Origin: Ichthyophthirius multifiliis
Taxonomy: Eukaryota > Ciliophora > Oligohymenophorea > Hymenostomatida
Assembly (NCBI RefSeq): GCF_000220395.1
Contig: NW_004086301.1
Location: forward strand, 1-37,694
DNA: 37,694 nt
Direction of reading: 5' to 3'
Position 1 is the first letter of the stretch, and every line of letters begins with the position of its first letter. Positions 1 to 12,600 of the stretch are shown one piece after another. A program made the translations under genes and the position numbers. The notes beneath the pieces were generated by a model, which was not told the origin of the DNA, did no database searches, and saw only the letters and a program-made list of their open reading frames with translations.

Positions 1-2113
1 TATATATATATATATATAAATATATATATATATTTTTTTTTTATATATATAGATAGATATTTTTAGATATATATATATTTTTTTCTACAAATTTTTATAT
101 CTTTTAATATTAGTTTATCTTTATTATATAAATAAAATTAAATAATTCATATTTAATATTAATATATATCTAAATAATTATACAATTATTTATTTTTTAT
201 TATTATTGTTTTATCATTACAAATTTTTTTTTAATATATTGTTTTGAAGGTTATATATTTTTTTTTCAAATTTATATAAATAAATTTATTGGAATAATAA
301 ATATAAAATATTAAATCAGTTTTTCAATAACATTATAAATTTTTTGTAATTTTTAAACAAATTTAAACATATATAATGCAAATAATAATATTATATAAAG
401 CAATAAATGTCTTTATTAGATTTATATAATTATATATATAATTTATTTTTCTTATTTATTAACTTTAATTAAATTTATAATTTTTAATCATTTTAGGTAA
501 TTAAAACTCTTTATGTGTATAAATAATTTTTAAAAGTTTTTTTTTTAATTATAAATTTTGAAAATAAATAAATTAAATATAAAAATACAAATAAAATATA
601 AAAATAAATATAATGAATATAATTAATAGTATAAATAGAATTTTATACATAAAATAATAATATCTAATATTTGTTAATATAAATTATATAAAAAAAAATA
701 ACAATAAACCACAATGTCATAATATTATATTATTTATCAAATATTTGCAATATTATCATGATATAGTTTTTAATAGAATTATATAAATTAAATAATATGA
801 TTTAAAATAGAATAAAAATTACAAATATTGATATAAATTTAAAAATATATTTTAAATATATCTTTTTTAAATTAATTTTATTTGAAAAATAAATAAAATT
901 AATATTTGATATTATCGAAAAAAAAAAAATATTATATAATAAATAATTTTTAATATTTAAAATTTTCTAAACTATAAAATTTACAAGATATTGAAATTAA
1001 AAGATTGTATAACAAAAAATTATATATAAACAGAATATTTATTAAAAATTAATAAACTTTTATTTATAACGTTATTTATAAGTTTTTTTCAAATTTTAAT
1101 TAAAATAAAATAAATTAATATTTTATTTTATTAAAAAATAAAATTATATTATATTAAATAAAATAAAATTATTATATATTATTTAATTTATTAAACATAT
1201 AAAAATTTTTAAATTTAAATTTTATGCTCAAATTTTTTACATTGTTATTTAACTAATCTTTATATAAAAGTATTTTTTTTATTTATTATAAAAAAATAAT
1301 ATTAATATAATTGTTCATTTTTATTATTTTATTTGCATTATATATATTTTTATTTTTAAAAATTTATTTGTTTAATATTATATTGAAGATCTTTTTAAGA
1401 CATATCTTTAAAAATTTTCTCTTATTTATATTTTTGTTGATTATAATTTTTTTTTTTTTATTATATATAAAATATTTTTTTTTCTTTTATAATTATAAAA
1501 ATTATAATTTATAGATATTATTGATATTATTATAAAATTAGATATTTTCATATATATAATTATAAAAAATAAATGTGTATAATTAAAAACTTTATATAGA
1601 TATTAATATTTTATTTATGTTCTGAATTTTAAATATATATAATCAAAAATTTATATTTATGTTTTAATTTTTATGGAATGTATTTTTTTCTAAAAAAAAA
1701 AAATTAAATCTAAATAACAAAGATGAGAAAAAATAGATTTACTTTTTATTTTTAACTTTTATTTATTTTTTTTAAAAAAAAAAATTAAAATTTAAAAAAT
1801 ATGTAACAATAATATATTGCAAAATAATACATAATTTAAAATAAATAAAGTGAATTTGTTTAATATTTTTTATCTTAATAATTTATTATATAATTTTTTA
1901 TATTTTATTTTTATAATTTATACAATTTAATTACTTATATTATTTACCTTTACCTTTTAATAAATAAATATCCTAAAAAAAATTTTTTGAAAATTAAAAA
2001 AAATATTATTTTATATAAATTACATAAATTACTAAAAAATGAATTATATTAATATTAAATAATTTTTTAATAATAAATTATAATAAATATATTTATAAAA
2101 AAAAAATATTAAT
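1..2113. other. A/T desert, no gene seen
   Basis: This 2.1-kb stretch is almost pure A and T, with long A and T runs and TATA tracts at the very start. With TGA as the only stop most frames are open for a long way, but none shows ordinary amino-acid composition, glutamine-rich coding style, splice-framed exons or a recognisable domain. The short frame at 1311-1514 encodes almost only F, I, L, Y and K and is typical of translated A/T noise. It is probably intergenic; a promoter or 3' region of a gene lying outside the window cannot be excluded. Confidence 0.6.
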
Positions 2114-2871
2114 TCATGGATTTAATTCATATACTTTCCACTCATTTTTTTCTATTTAATGAATGAATTTTTAATTTTTTTTATATGGTTTGAATATAGA
2201 TTCAAATTATTTTCTTCCGTTTGCAATAACTTAAGGCATTATGAAACACGAATGTTCAACTAAATATAACAAATTTGTATATAATATAAAGCTTATATTA
2301 TAAAAAAAATACTCATATAAGGTCTAAAAATAAGTATAGCATAATTTGGGGATAAATTATTTTTACTTTGTAAATTGTATTTATCTAAATCATTGTTTAC
2401 TTTATAAGTGTCAGGATGTGTTTCATGGTATAATTTTCTTTTTTCATTTTCGTTTCTATCCCAACCTTATTATAATAAATCTTTTTCAAATTAATTAATA
2501 TTATTTTTTGTTATATTTGTGTAATAAAAATAGCATTTTATTTTATATTATTCTTTTGTTAAAGGAAAATACCAACAGATTTCTGTTTTTACATTGTCTT
2601 TAATTTCTTAAAAAGTTTTTTTTCTTGCATCTATACTATATAAAAGTGCATAATTCATAAGTTAGCTTTATTCATTATTTTCGAGAGGAATTTCTTAAAT
2701 TTAATCAAAAAATATATTGTCTATTCCTGCTTCGCCTTTATATAAATATGAAACACTACAGATATTTGAAAATTCTAATTATTAATTATTTACAATCGAT
2801 TTTTATAAGGCTTTAACCCACTAATGAATATTTTAACTTTAATTTTATATTTAATTATTATTTTAATCCAT
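2114..2871 (-). CDS. PNPOx-like FMN-binding split-barrel protein (Pyridox_oxase_2 type)
   Basis: Ciliate-code protein of 234 aa in two exons: ATG at 2871, intron 2260-2312 (GT...AG, 53 nt), TGA at 2114-2116. The middle holds the family pattern of a D-A-R-K-K substrate/FMN segment (SIDARKKTFQEIKDN) followed by the strand EICWYFPLTKEQYKIKCYF, matching TDxRSxK and ExCWYFxxTREQFR of the PNPOx-like flavoproteins. The extreme C-terminus WKVYELNP is the family's W...RLNP ending, which confirms the splice and the stop. A WVKALQKSIVNN segment near the start fits the first helix. The family binds FMN; the substrate of eukaryotic members of this branch is unclear, so true pyridoxamine-phosphate oxidase activity is not claimed. 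The start is the first in-frame ATG of the exon. It lies 167 nt downstream of the next gene on the same strand. Confidence 0.85.
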
Positions 2872-3038
2872 TTTTAAAAAAATTTAAATATTATTTATTT
2901 ATAAAATATTTATAGTATTTTTTTTTTATATTTCTACATATTTTTTAATTTATTATATTAACTACCTTTAAAAAAAAAAAAAAATTTATAATTTAAGGTA
3001 ATATATAATAAATACTATTTACTATATATAATTTGTAT

Positions 3039-4258
3039 TCAAATCTCACCATCGTTTATACTTTTAATAATTTTACTTATAATAATAATTTGATCTATTT
3101 GATTATAAATTTCTTTTTAATCTTTATCGTTTATAAAGAAATTTTAATTAATTTTAATTTCATTAGACTCTTCTTAACTTTCCTATAATAACAAATTTTT
3201 ATAATTTAAATTATGTTCTAAATTATTAATTTATTATTCCAAAGTAGTAAACTTTTATTATTCATAATTTTTTTGAAAGTCTAATTAATTTTAAATTTCA
3301 AGAAAATTTTTAAATAGTAAGTTGTATTTTTATTCATTCTCTTCTTTTTATTTTTTGAAAGATAAAACTTGATATAATCTTAGACTTAATTCTTATTATT
3401 ATTCATTAAGTTTTTCTTATAAAATCTCAGCTTTAGTTTCATATTATTATGCGAATTCCCGAAAATAATCAAAATTGCAATTTATATTAGATAATGATTT
3501 TTTTAATTCTTAATTTTGTTTTTTTAGAATAATTATTTATCTTTAATCATTTACAGTAATTTAATTATCATTAGAGGATTATAAATTTTCTTATTAAAAA
3601 AAATAAAAACTATCATTTTTAATAATTTAATCAACTTTTTAAAATTGTAAATCTTAGAATTTTTATTAAATAAATTTAATTTCATTGTTTTTTTTCTGAA
3701 GATCCTATTATAATTCGAAATTTATTTTTTAATAATTTTAAAGCTAAGTTTTAAGTAAGTAAATAGTTTTTTATCTTACTAATAATTTAATTTCTTTAAT
3801 TAAAAGTATCTGATTTAGTCTTGTTTAAGACTAATTATTTCTTTTTTACTATATTTATAAATTATAACCGTTATTTTCTTTTAGTATTTATTTCTTATCT
3901 TATAAAATCTGTTTAGATATTTGTGGTTACTAAAATTATTTTTCTAAACTTTTATGCGTTTAGTCCTTTTAATTAATACTATTCTCAAAATCAGAAGTAT
4001 GCCTTTAATAAAATTTATTTTTTTAAAAATTTATAAATCATTATATTTTACATTTGAAATTAATTTTTATTTTAATCTTTGCTTTTTTCTTAGTCTTTAC
4101 TTTTTTAAAACATGGCTTAAGCTTTTTAGTATTTTATAAAATTAATTTAATTATTATTTACTTAATTAAGATCCTTTTACTAGTATTCGCTTCACATAAT
4201 TTTGTTTATTCGAATAAATGTTATTTTATTAAACAGATGCTTATGAATTTTCAGACAT
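3039..4258 (-). CDS. coiled-coil protein, unknown function
   Basis: Three exons, 376 aa: ATG at 4258 (MSENSQASVQQNN), introns 4122-4161 (40 nt) and 4003-4051 (49 nt), TGA at 3039-3041. Removing the introns leaves a whole number of codons, which supports the model. After a polar, glutamine-rich N-terminus, roughly residues 80-340 are heptad-like and rich in L, E, K and Q (for example ETKAEILQEKLNEQQQELS and KFTTLEQQINNLEHNL). No membrane segment, signal peptide or catalytic motif was seen. Long coiled coils of this kind are common in ciliate basal-body, axonemal and cortical proteins, but nothing here assigns it to one of these. Part of the middle (about residues 145-180) is less protein-like and could hide an unrecognised intron. 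Confidence 0.75.
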
Positions 4259-4639
4259 GATTAATGTATTTTTAAATTTTTTTTAATTATTATTTAAAAT
4301 TAACTTTTGAAAAAGTCTGTAAAAAATATTTAAAAAATCATAAAATTTCAGAAATTGTGTGTTTCTTAAAATTAGATATAAATATTTTAATGTTAGCAAA
4401 AATTTAGTTAAAAATAATATAAATATATATATAATTTTATAAAAATTATATATAATTATTATTAAAAAAATAATAATAAAATTAATAATATGTTAAATAT
4501 ATTATATAATTTATTTTATCTTTAAAGTTGTTTTTCTTAATTGTAGATTTTATTTGTAAATTATTTTAAGTAAACTGAAATCAAAATAGTTGATATTCTA
4601 GTATTTTTCTGTAAATTTTTAACTATTGTTTCACTTTTT
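4259..4639. other. gap without a confident gene
   Basis: A/T-rich spacer between the 5' end of the coiled-coil gene at 4258 and the doubtful small gene on its right. On the minus strand there are patches of coding-like text near 4500-4640, for example LKSETIVKNLQKNT, which may be a further exon of the small gene. I could not connect them with confidence. Confidence 0.4.
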
Positions 4640-5116
4640 AATTATATGATATATTTTATTTTATCTAAAAAAAAGTTAGCTTATTAATTTAAAATAATAA
4701 AAAAATATTATATTTTAATTATTAATTCTAAATATTCTTTCATCATATTTTTTAATTTAATCATTATATATTTAATTTGTATTTAATTATTGTTTTATTC
4801 TAATATTAACATACATCTAATATATAACAAAAATCTTCACTTTTATCTAGATTTTCTAATTTTTATTTTTCATTCCGAACTTATATAAGTTACTTTTTGT
4901 TATAATTATTTTATTTTGATTTTAGACTTATTATTCATAAAGTTGGTGATATTAAACTATATTGTTTATTTATTCATTTAAAATAAAGTTATTTTTAGAA
5001 AAAAATTATTATATATTTCTTTAATAATTAATTTTATCAAATAAATGCTATTCTTTATTTAAAAAATTATCATATAATTATATTTAAAGTGTATTATTTC
5101 TTTTAGTTTACGACAT
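4640..5116 (-). CDS. small glutamine-rich protein, structure uncertain
   Basis: From an ATG at 5116 a protein-like frame reads MSQTKRNNTLQIQLYDNFL, then FDKINYQRNIQQFFSKNN and LNEQINNIVQYHQLYEQQV. These have normal charge balance and ciliate-style TAA/TAG glutamines. Downstream the sense continues in another frame (KLENLDKSEDFCYILD), as if one A were missing from a short A run. After that several frames alternate and I cannot place the 3' end. No domain is recognised. It may be a real gene with introns I missed or with homopolymer errors, or a decaying copy. The left limit given is approximate. Confidence 0.4.
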
Positions 5117-5314
5117 AAATTTTATATTGCTATTATTAATTCTAATTTAAAATATACCAGTTAATAGATTAAAAGACAATAATTTTAATTATAATTGAAA
5201 CTTATAAAATTAATATATAAAATTATATAATAATAATATAATTTATATTATTTTAATTTATTAAATAAAAAATATTAATTTTAATTCATTAATAATATTT
5301 AAAAAGAATTAACA

Positions 5315-7295
5315 TCATAAATTTTCTTCAATCATATTAGTTTCTTTTAAATATTATATATGTTCTTCATTTAATTTTATCATTTAACCTTCATCATCTA
5401 AGATATAATTACCATTTTCATCTAATAAATAGCCATTCTCATCTAAAACATAAACTACTTCTTCTTCATCTTGGTCATTTTAGCTTTTATTATCTGTATT
5501 AGAAACTCTATAATCCTCTAAGTTGTTAAAACTGTTATTGTCATTTGCTAAATTTGGAAGTAATTATTATTATTTTTAATAGTATTATTAATTACCATAG
5601 TTAATTTATACATCATCATTATTATTTTTTTTAATTTATTTGGAATAAGAAAATTAATTTTTATAATTATCCTATAGCTCAGGTGCTTCAAAAGAATATA
5701 TTTTATCAAAAGAGTTATATTCTTTTTTCTAAAATAATTTTGGAGGAGAAGAATTAATTTAAAAAATTTAATTTTATTGTTTTTCTGTATTTTAGCCGAC
5801 TATATTTTGTTTTTGTGTATTTTATATTGTTCCTGATGTTTTACTTGATTCTCCGAAAGTTGCTATTTCTATATTTTCTAAATCAAGTTACTTATTTTTA
5901 ATTTTAATAAATATTTTTATAAATTATATATATATATTACATCTTCAACATTTATTTATATTTAATTATCCTTTTATATCATTTCATCTCCAATATCACC
6001 GAATTCTGCAGGAATATCAGGATCGGAGTTTTATCTTTATGTTTAGATGTTTTATTTGCTTTCTATCTAATTAATAAATTCTTCAGTTTAGTTTTGATAT
6101 TCAAGTAATGTTTTTTTTAACATTTTATCATAAAGTTCCAAATCTTTATTTCTTTGTTATATTTCTGATTAGTTTATATTATTTAAATTTTCTTATAATA
6201 ATTTATGCTGATATAAGATATCTTATTTTATATCCTAACTTTATTTAATAAAATCATTGTTTTTTTATAACGAAATTTTAGTATTTAGATCTATGTCCTT
6301 TATTTTTATGTCAACCTTTTTTTTTAAATTTAAATTATATTTTAATTTTTAAAAATAACATCTTTTTTGAAATCTTATATGAAATCTTATAATCCTTAAC
6401 ATTTTTAAATTATATTTTATGTTTTTTAATCTATTTTATTATAAAAAGATTTTTAAATTTAACTTTTTTACCTAAGTTAGTTTAGAATATAACTTTTTAA
6501 TGGTATTAATTAGTTATTATTGAGTTCTAAAGATTAGTAATTTAAAGCGATAATTAAAGATAATCATATTAAAGTTTATCAATTAAATTAACATCTAATT
6601 AATCATTTTTGAAAGAATCTACTTAGGAATATATATCTATTTATTATTTTATTAATGATATTTTTTATTCATATATTTATTATAACTCATTTATCTTTTT
6701 TTATTTTTATTATAATATTTCAGAGTTTTATTCAATTAATGAATCAATATTTTTGTTTAATTTTTCTTTTTAAGAATTTAAATATTATTATAACTAATTA
6801 TATTTTTAATTTTGAAAATCTTTGCTTTGTTAACCAATATTCTCTATTTCTAATTTATCTAAACTATTCGAATTAATATTTTAACATTACTTTTGAATGG
6901 TTAATATTTTTTATTTTAGTTAATTTAATTATTATTCATAATAATTAGCATTTTCAATTAATTTTCTATTTTAATTTTGAAATTCTTTGTCAATTTATTC
7001 TTTAATGATTGCCTAAATAACCGGGTTTTCTTATATACTTATATTATATTTTATTATTATTTTAGTCATTGTATAATAAAAATAAATACTATTAATCTTA
7101 TTGTAATTCTTTTTTTGTATTATTATATCCTTAAAAAGGAACAGGATTATGAGTTTAAATATCTTTTTATTATTTATTTAATTATAATGTTATTTATGTT
7201 TATTTATGAAAAAGTTTGATATTTTTACTAATTTCATTTATACGGCTTGGAACAGAAAATATTATAGCATTTCTTCCTGTTAAAAAATTATTCAT
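5315..7295 (-). CDS. long coiled-coil protein with acidic LDENG-repeat tail
   Basis: Five exons, 597 aa, whole-codon after splicing: ATG at 7295 (MNNFLTGRNAIIFSVPSRI), introns 7038-7089, 6431-6471, 6316-6359 and 5891-5940, TGA at 5315-5317. Roughly residues 70-380 form an almost unbroken coiled coil (LQQYLNSQKEKLNKNIDSLI; KISLIKQQIDIY; LQENLNNINQSEIQQRNK). Then come a linker with DPDIPAEFGDIGDEM, a low-complexity N/Q/S region, and a C-terminal acidic block. That block has three degenerate copies of the unit Y-x-L-D-E-N-G: VLDENGY, LLDENGN, ILDDEGQ. No catalytic motif or membrane segment was seen. The family is not recognised; a cytoskeletal or ciliary structural role is plausible but unproven. 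The start lies 166 nt from the stop of the upstream LRR gene on the same strand. Confidence 0.8.
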
Positions 7296-7461
7296 ATTTA
7301 GTAAAAAATTAATTTAATAAATTTCATATATATATTAATAAAAAATAAATATTTCTTTTTGAAAAGAATATAAATTTATTGAATTTTTTTAATAAACCTA
7401 TTAAATTAATATATATATTTTTGTTTAAATAAAAATATTTTTAAAAGAATAATTATATATT

Positions 7462-9131
7462 TCATTATTATTATTGTTTTTATTATTTTTATTCTTTCTT
7501 ATTTTTCTTGTTTTCGAGATATTCTTTAGAAACATTAGAATTAACAGAAACCTTAATATTATTTATATCCTAATATCTTTATCTGATTTTTTCGCTTACT
7601 TCTTTAGTAATAGCAGTATTCAAGAATTCAAATTAAAACTAATCAACTTATTTCGATATAATATCAACTTCTTTTAGAATACTTTCAACAGAATCATCAT
7701 CAATTTCATTACTACCAAAATCTAATTTTAATTTTTTTAATTTTTTGAGTCTTTAAATTCCTTTAAGAATTTAGATAGTACCATAATCAAGCAAATTATT
7801 AAAGGCAAAGTTTAAATTTAGTTCTTCTAAATTGCCTAAAGCGTCTAAGAGTTCATTTACTTTTTTACCATTAGGATCACCTAAAGAATTTTCATAATAA
7901 TCTAAATCAAGTTTTTTCAACTTATCTAATCTTGAAAAAGCTATTTTTAAGTAATTAATTCCAAAAGGACCTAATTTATTAACTCCGCATGCTAATCTTA
8001 ATTCTTCTAAATTAACTAGGTTAGAAATTCCATTTGCTATATGTTCGAATCCTGAAGTTCCAAAATTTTTTGTTGCAACACCTAAATTCAAAGCTTTCAA
8101 ACTTGTAAGTTTTTTTAAAGATTCACCTATATACTAACCTCCTTCATTTAAAATATAATTAAAGTCTAGATTTAATTTTAATTCAGTCAAGTTTTACATA
8201 TTTATTAATTTATTAGACAAACTCCTTGCTCCAATATCTGTTATATTATTGAAATACAAATCTAAATGAAAGTTCTATAATTAAGGAAGCATTATTTCTG
8301 ATATCTATTATGCTCCTTCAGCTCCTTTATTTTTTTAAAATTAGATATAATATGTTAATGTATTTTTTTTTTTACCTAATTTATTTGCATATAAAGAAAC
8401 TTAAAGAGTATTTAAAGATTATATTTTTTAAACTGCTTAAGCTAATTTCTGAGCTCCTACAGAAGTTATTTCATTTGAAATAAGTATTAAGTTTAATTTT
8501 CTAAGATTCTTGTTTTAAAAACTAGAAATACCTTCTGCTAGCTATTCTATTCCTGAATCTTAAATTTTGTTGTGGATTATAGATAATGAAATATTACTAA
8601 TTTTAGCACTTTTGGAAACTGCTTAAAAGCATTAATTTAAAGTTTCAGCTTTTAAAGTAATTGAGTCCAATCCTAAAAACAAAACTTGTAATTAAGGCAA
8701 ATATTATAAAACTTGGCAAGTTGCTAAAACAGATTCATCAGAAACTTAAGTATTAGAAAGTATTAATTTTATACTTTTAACATTCTCTAAAGTGGCTAGT
8801 CCAATTCCAATTAATAATAGTTATTCAGAATTCAATTCATTATAAGCTAAATTTATTTCCAAATTTAATATTTTTTTGCCTTAATTTTCTAATTATGAAG
8901 AAAGATCGTTTGAAGCTTTTTATAAATTCTTTAAATTACCTTAGTAATCAAATATAAATTTGCCTTGTCCCTCATTCTTAATATGATATTATATTTTGAT
9001 ATAGTAATTGTATGCAAGTAATATGTTTATTGCTATACCAATACCAATCAAAGAGTATATTAATAAATTCTTATTATACTAGGATTGTTTTCTTTTTTTA
9101 AAGCTTAATTTGGATTTACAGGTTTTTACAT
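7462..9131 (-). CDS. membrane-anchored leucine-rich-repeat protein (RNI-like)
   Basis: Two exons with an intron at 8325-8375 and TGA at 7462-7464, about 539 aa. A hydrophobic segment near residue 35 (LLIYSLIGIGIAINILLAY) follows a basic stretch and should act as a signal anchor, so the protein is probably a single-pass type II membrane protein. The rest is a run of about a dozen irregular repeats with the spacing L-x-x-L-x-L-x(5-6)-N-x-L-x-x-x-G, as in ribonuclease-inhibitor-type LRRs (NLVNLEELRLACGVNKLGPF; LGNLEELNLNFAFNNLLDYG; FHLDLYFNNITDIGARSL). A lysine/glutamine-rich tail ends the protein. The ATG at 9131 is in a different frame from the anchor; one extra A in the A7 run at 9093-9099 would join them and gives a whole number of codons. 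Alternatively the start lies elsewhere. LRR binding partners are unknown. Confidence 0.8.
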
Positions 9132-9680
9132 TTTTTTATATTTTAATGATTATTTTATTTAGATATTTTTTTATTATTAATATTTTTAATTATTTTAATT
9201 TAATAAAATAAATTTTAATTTGAATTTATATTATTAACTTTAAGTTAACATTATTTCTTTTAAAATAATAATAATAATATTTTAGAAATTTATTACCAAA
9301 TTTAAATATAGAAAAAAGGTTTTAAGAAAAGATCTTTTAAATAATACTATTCAAAATAATAAATTTTTCAAATATGATTTATTTATTTAACAAATAATTA
9401 ATATATAAAACTTATTAGAATTTTTTTTAAAAACAAAAATTGATAAATTTATTAATAAGAACCTGGATATTAATTATTAAATTAATAATACTAGAAATAA
9501 AAATTTAAATACTTAATTTTATAAATCTCGAATTTTGTTTAATTATAATAATTATTTTTTAACATATTAATAATTTTTCTATATTAGTTATTATTTATAT
9601 ATTATGTGTATTTTTATTTTAAAAATATAAAAAGTCAACTAAAATAATAACTCAATATGTAAAATAAATTATAAGTATTC
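9132..9680. other. intergenic spacer, nothing seen
   Basis: A/T-rich sequence between the 5' end of the LRR gene and the 3' end of the isoleucyl-tRNA synthetase gene, both on the minus strand. No protein-like frame, RNA gene or repeat was recognised. It should hold the LRR gene promoter and the synthetase 3' UTR. Confidence 0.5.
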
Positions 9681-12600
9681 TTCAAATTAATATTATTTTT
9701 TAATATTACTTCTATTTAATTAATAATATATAATCTTCACTTTCCTTTGGGTAATATTAACTTAAATAAGTAATACAATCTTAACAAATTGTATTTTCTT
9801 CTTTAGCTTTATAAAAAAAGCATCTTACACATTTTGAGTCTTATGTTAGATAGATTTTTATAGTAAAAGAATAATATTTATCATTATAGAGTTATTTAAA
9901 TTTAAATGTGCTTATATTTTTTAAGGGATAAACTTAATTTTCTTATTCTGTTTAAATAAAAACATTTCCAACCCCAAAGAATTAATTTAATTAATCTTAA
10001 TTTAAAACTTAGTATTCTTGGCTAAATATATCTTTTACAACAAAAACAAGGTTATATTTATCTTTTTCCTTTATATTTTAATATCTTGCTATTTAAAAAT
10101 TTAACTGTTATTAAACACAAATTCTTAACTCCCACAAAAAGTTATAAAGAGAAACTTTTTCCTTTACCCTAATTAATTCTTATTCGTAAAATTCAGGCCA
10201 TCTTTCATGAAAAACTGTCTCCTTTTAATCTTTAAATTATATATTTATATATATATCCTAACTATTAAAAGGTAGAATTGGAGCAATTGCAATGCAATAA
10301 AATTATATAATCTATTTTATTTAAGATATAAAATAATAAAAATATTACTTTAGAATAAACAAAAAGAGCTTCTTGAGCTTAGGTTTCTTTCATTTAAGAA
10401 ATTATATATTTTTTAGTTGCATCCAAATAAAAATCATAAATAAAATGTTTGATAAAATCAATACTTAATTTAACACAAGTTTAAAAGTTTAATTATTCAT
10501 AATTTTTTTTCATATTAATCATAAACAAAAACAATTAAGTCATCATAAAATCATTAATAAAGCTCATTTGTACACCATCTTAAGTAACTTATTAGTAGTC
10601 TTTTAATACACCGAAAATATTCCAAACTGCTTTTCTTATTATATTTACATAATTACTCATTTTGTCAAATTCATTAGAAGATAAAAATAAAAATTCTTCC
10701 ATATTTTGTTTATTATTTATTGTCTGATCTGAATAAGCAACCCATAACCTAGCAATGTCAACTCCATACCCGTATTATCTTTACCCATTAAATTTTACAT
10801 TACCTTCTATTATATCTTCTATTTTGATTCCAAATTATGATAGTTTGGATAATTTTTCATCTTTTTTTGATGGGATAAGAGCATGCATTTTTATTAATTT
10901 ACTGAAAGGTTCTTCCCTTAAACCTATACATAATAAGCTGCTTGAAAGTAACCAACTATCGCATTAATCAGTTCCTAATATTGATAAGTCTGCTTATTTC
11001 AAAGTAGGAGTATTTTATTCTTCGTTTTCTTAACTTTTCAATTAAGTGTACCAACTACAACCACTTTCAAACCATATGTCAAATACGAAATTTGCTTTTT
11101 CTAATAAATGAGACTAATTTCTAAATATTTATTTTATAAATATTATAAAATATTTATTTTATAAATATTATAAAATATTTAAAATATTTACTTATATTTT
11201 TAAGGTAATAAGTCAATAATTGATTTATTGAAAAAAGATAAACATCCTTCATTTTAAAATATTTAAATATTATGTTAGATTATAGACTTATCAATTAAAT
11301 ATTTAGTTGTATTATGTTTATAAATAAAAATAGGAATAGGTATTCCCCATTATGCTTTAGAAGAAATAGCCCATTTATTAGTTTTTTACTTAAGCATATT
11401 TTTAATATGTGAATAAGTTTCTTCTATAGTATTTTAAGGGACGATATTAATTTTTTCAATAAAATCTTCCTTTTCAAAATTAGGAAGCATACAAAAGACA
11501 GTAGGCTATGTTCTAAGAATGAGCTTTTCTTTGCTTTTTTTATCAATATATTCATTAATTTCTACCAACTCATGTATTCCTTCTAACAAAAGATTTTTAC
11601 TTATTAAAAGATCTTGTATATACCTATTAGCTTCTCCATTATTTATTTATAATCCTTTTAATCCTTCTGGAACTTCTTTCTCATAAGTAAACCTTCCTTA
11701 TTCATCAATACATGCTTTTTGAATAATACCTAACTTTTGGCCTAAAGTAAAATCATCTATATTATTTCCTGGTATAACACTCCTAATTCCACTTCCAAAT
11801 TTTTCATTAATTGCAAATTAATCGGTATTTAAAAAATTGATCTTCCTTTAGAATACTTCTTCAAATAATTATAATTAAGATATTTATCTACCTGTTTAAA
11901 TCCCAATTAATTTTGCACCCTTTTCTTTAAAATAAAGTCTATGTTATTTAAATCTTTTCCTTGATAAAATAAATATTATTCCATTATTCATTTAATAAAT
12001 TCCATATTCAACATTTTCATTTATTTCAACTGCTCTTAAACTGTTCAATTAATACAATTCATTTATCGTTATAATTACAAATAATTTTTTTATTTTATTT
12101 TATCTTATTAAATCTTTTAAGTATTCACTTTCCTTGTAATTTATGATCTCTAAACATACAAAATTTGTTGGCTTTTGCCTCAATTACATTTCTGATTCGT
12201 CATCATCTAAGCTTCTTCGATATTTTATTGACCATAAACATATTTATTAATCAACAAATATTCTCTTTTCTTCTACTAATTAATTAAATGCTTCTAAAAC
12301 TCCTTTTTAGTATGAATTATCTATTATTTTATTTTGCATATAAATATTTCTTTTATTATATATTATTTTTTACGTGAAGTTAAATATGCTTAATAAAAAT
12401 CATACATTAAACCCCATTTTTTATATTAGTTAATTATTTTATCTAAACTTTTATGCGCATATTTTTAAGCTATTTCTCTTATTTGATCATCTGAATATTT
12501 TATAAGTTCTTTCTTTTCTTCCAAATCTTCAAAAAGTGCTTAATTTTAAATAGTTTATCCATGTAAATTAAATCCAATCTATTATGTTACTTTAATTCCT

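Noticed and set aside
1-60. TATA-rich left end considered as a telomere or chromosome end
   Set aside because: No G-rich/C-rich ciliate telomere repeat (CCCCAA type) is present.
1311-1514. 67-aa hydrophobic plus-strand frame that looks like a membrane protein
   Set aside because: Composition is only F, I, L, Y, K and N, as expected from random A/T sequence; no splice-framed extension or conserved motif.
3954-4260. Two plus-strand hydrophobic open frames
   Set aside because: Antisense of the coiled-coil gene at 3039-4258; K/Q/E-rich coding on one strand gives F/L/I-rich frames on the other.
6655-7219. Plus-strand hydrophobic frames resembling transmembrane proteins
   Set aside because: Antisense of the coiled-coil gene at 5315-7295, which splices to a whole-codon protein.
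10755-10967. 70-aa plus-strand open frame starting MSTPYPYYLYP
   Set aside because: It is the antisense shadow of the KMSKS region of the isoleucyl-tRNA synthetase, whose minus-strand reading has clear family motifs.
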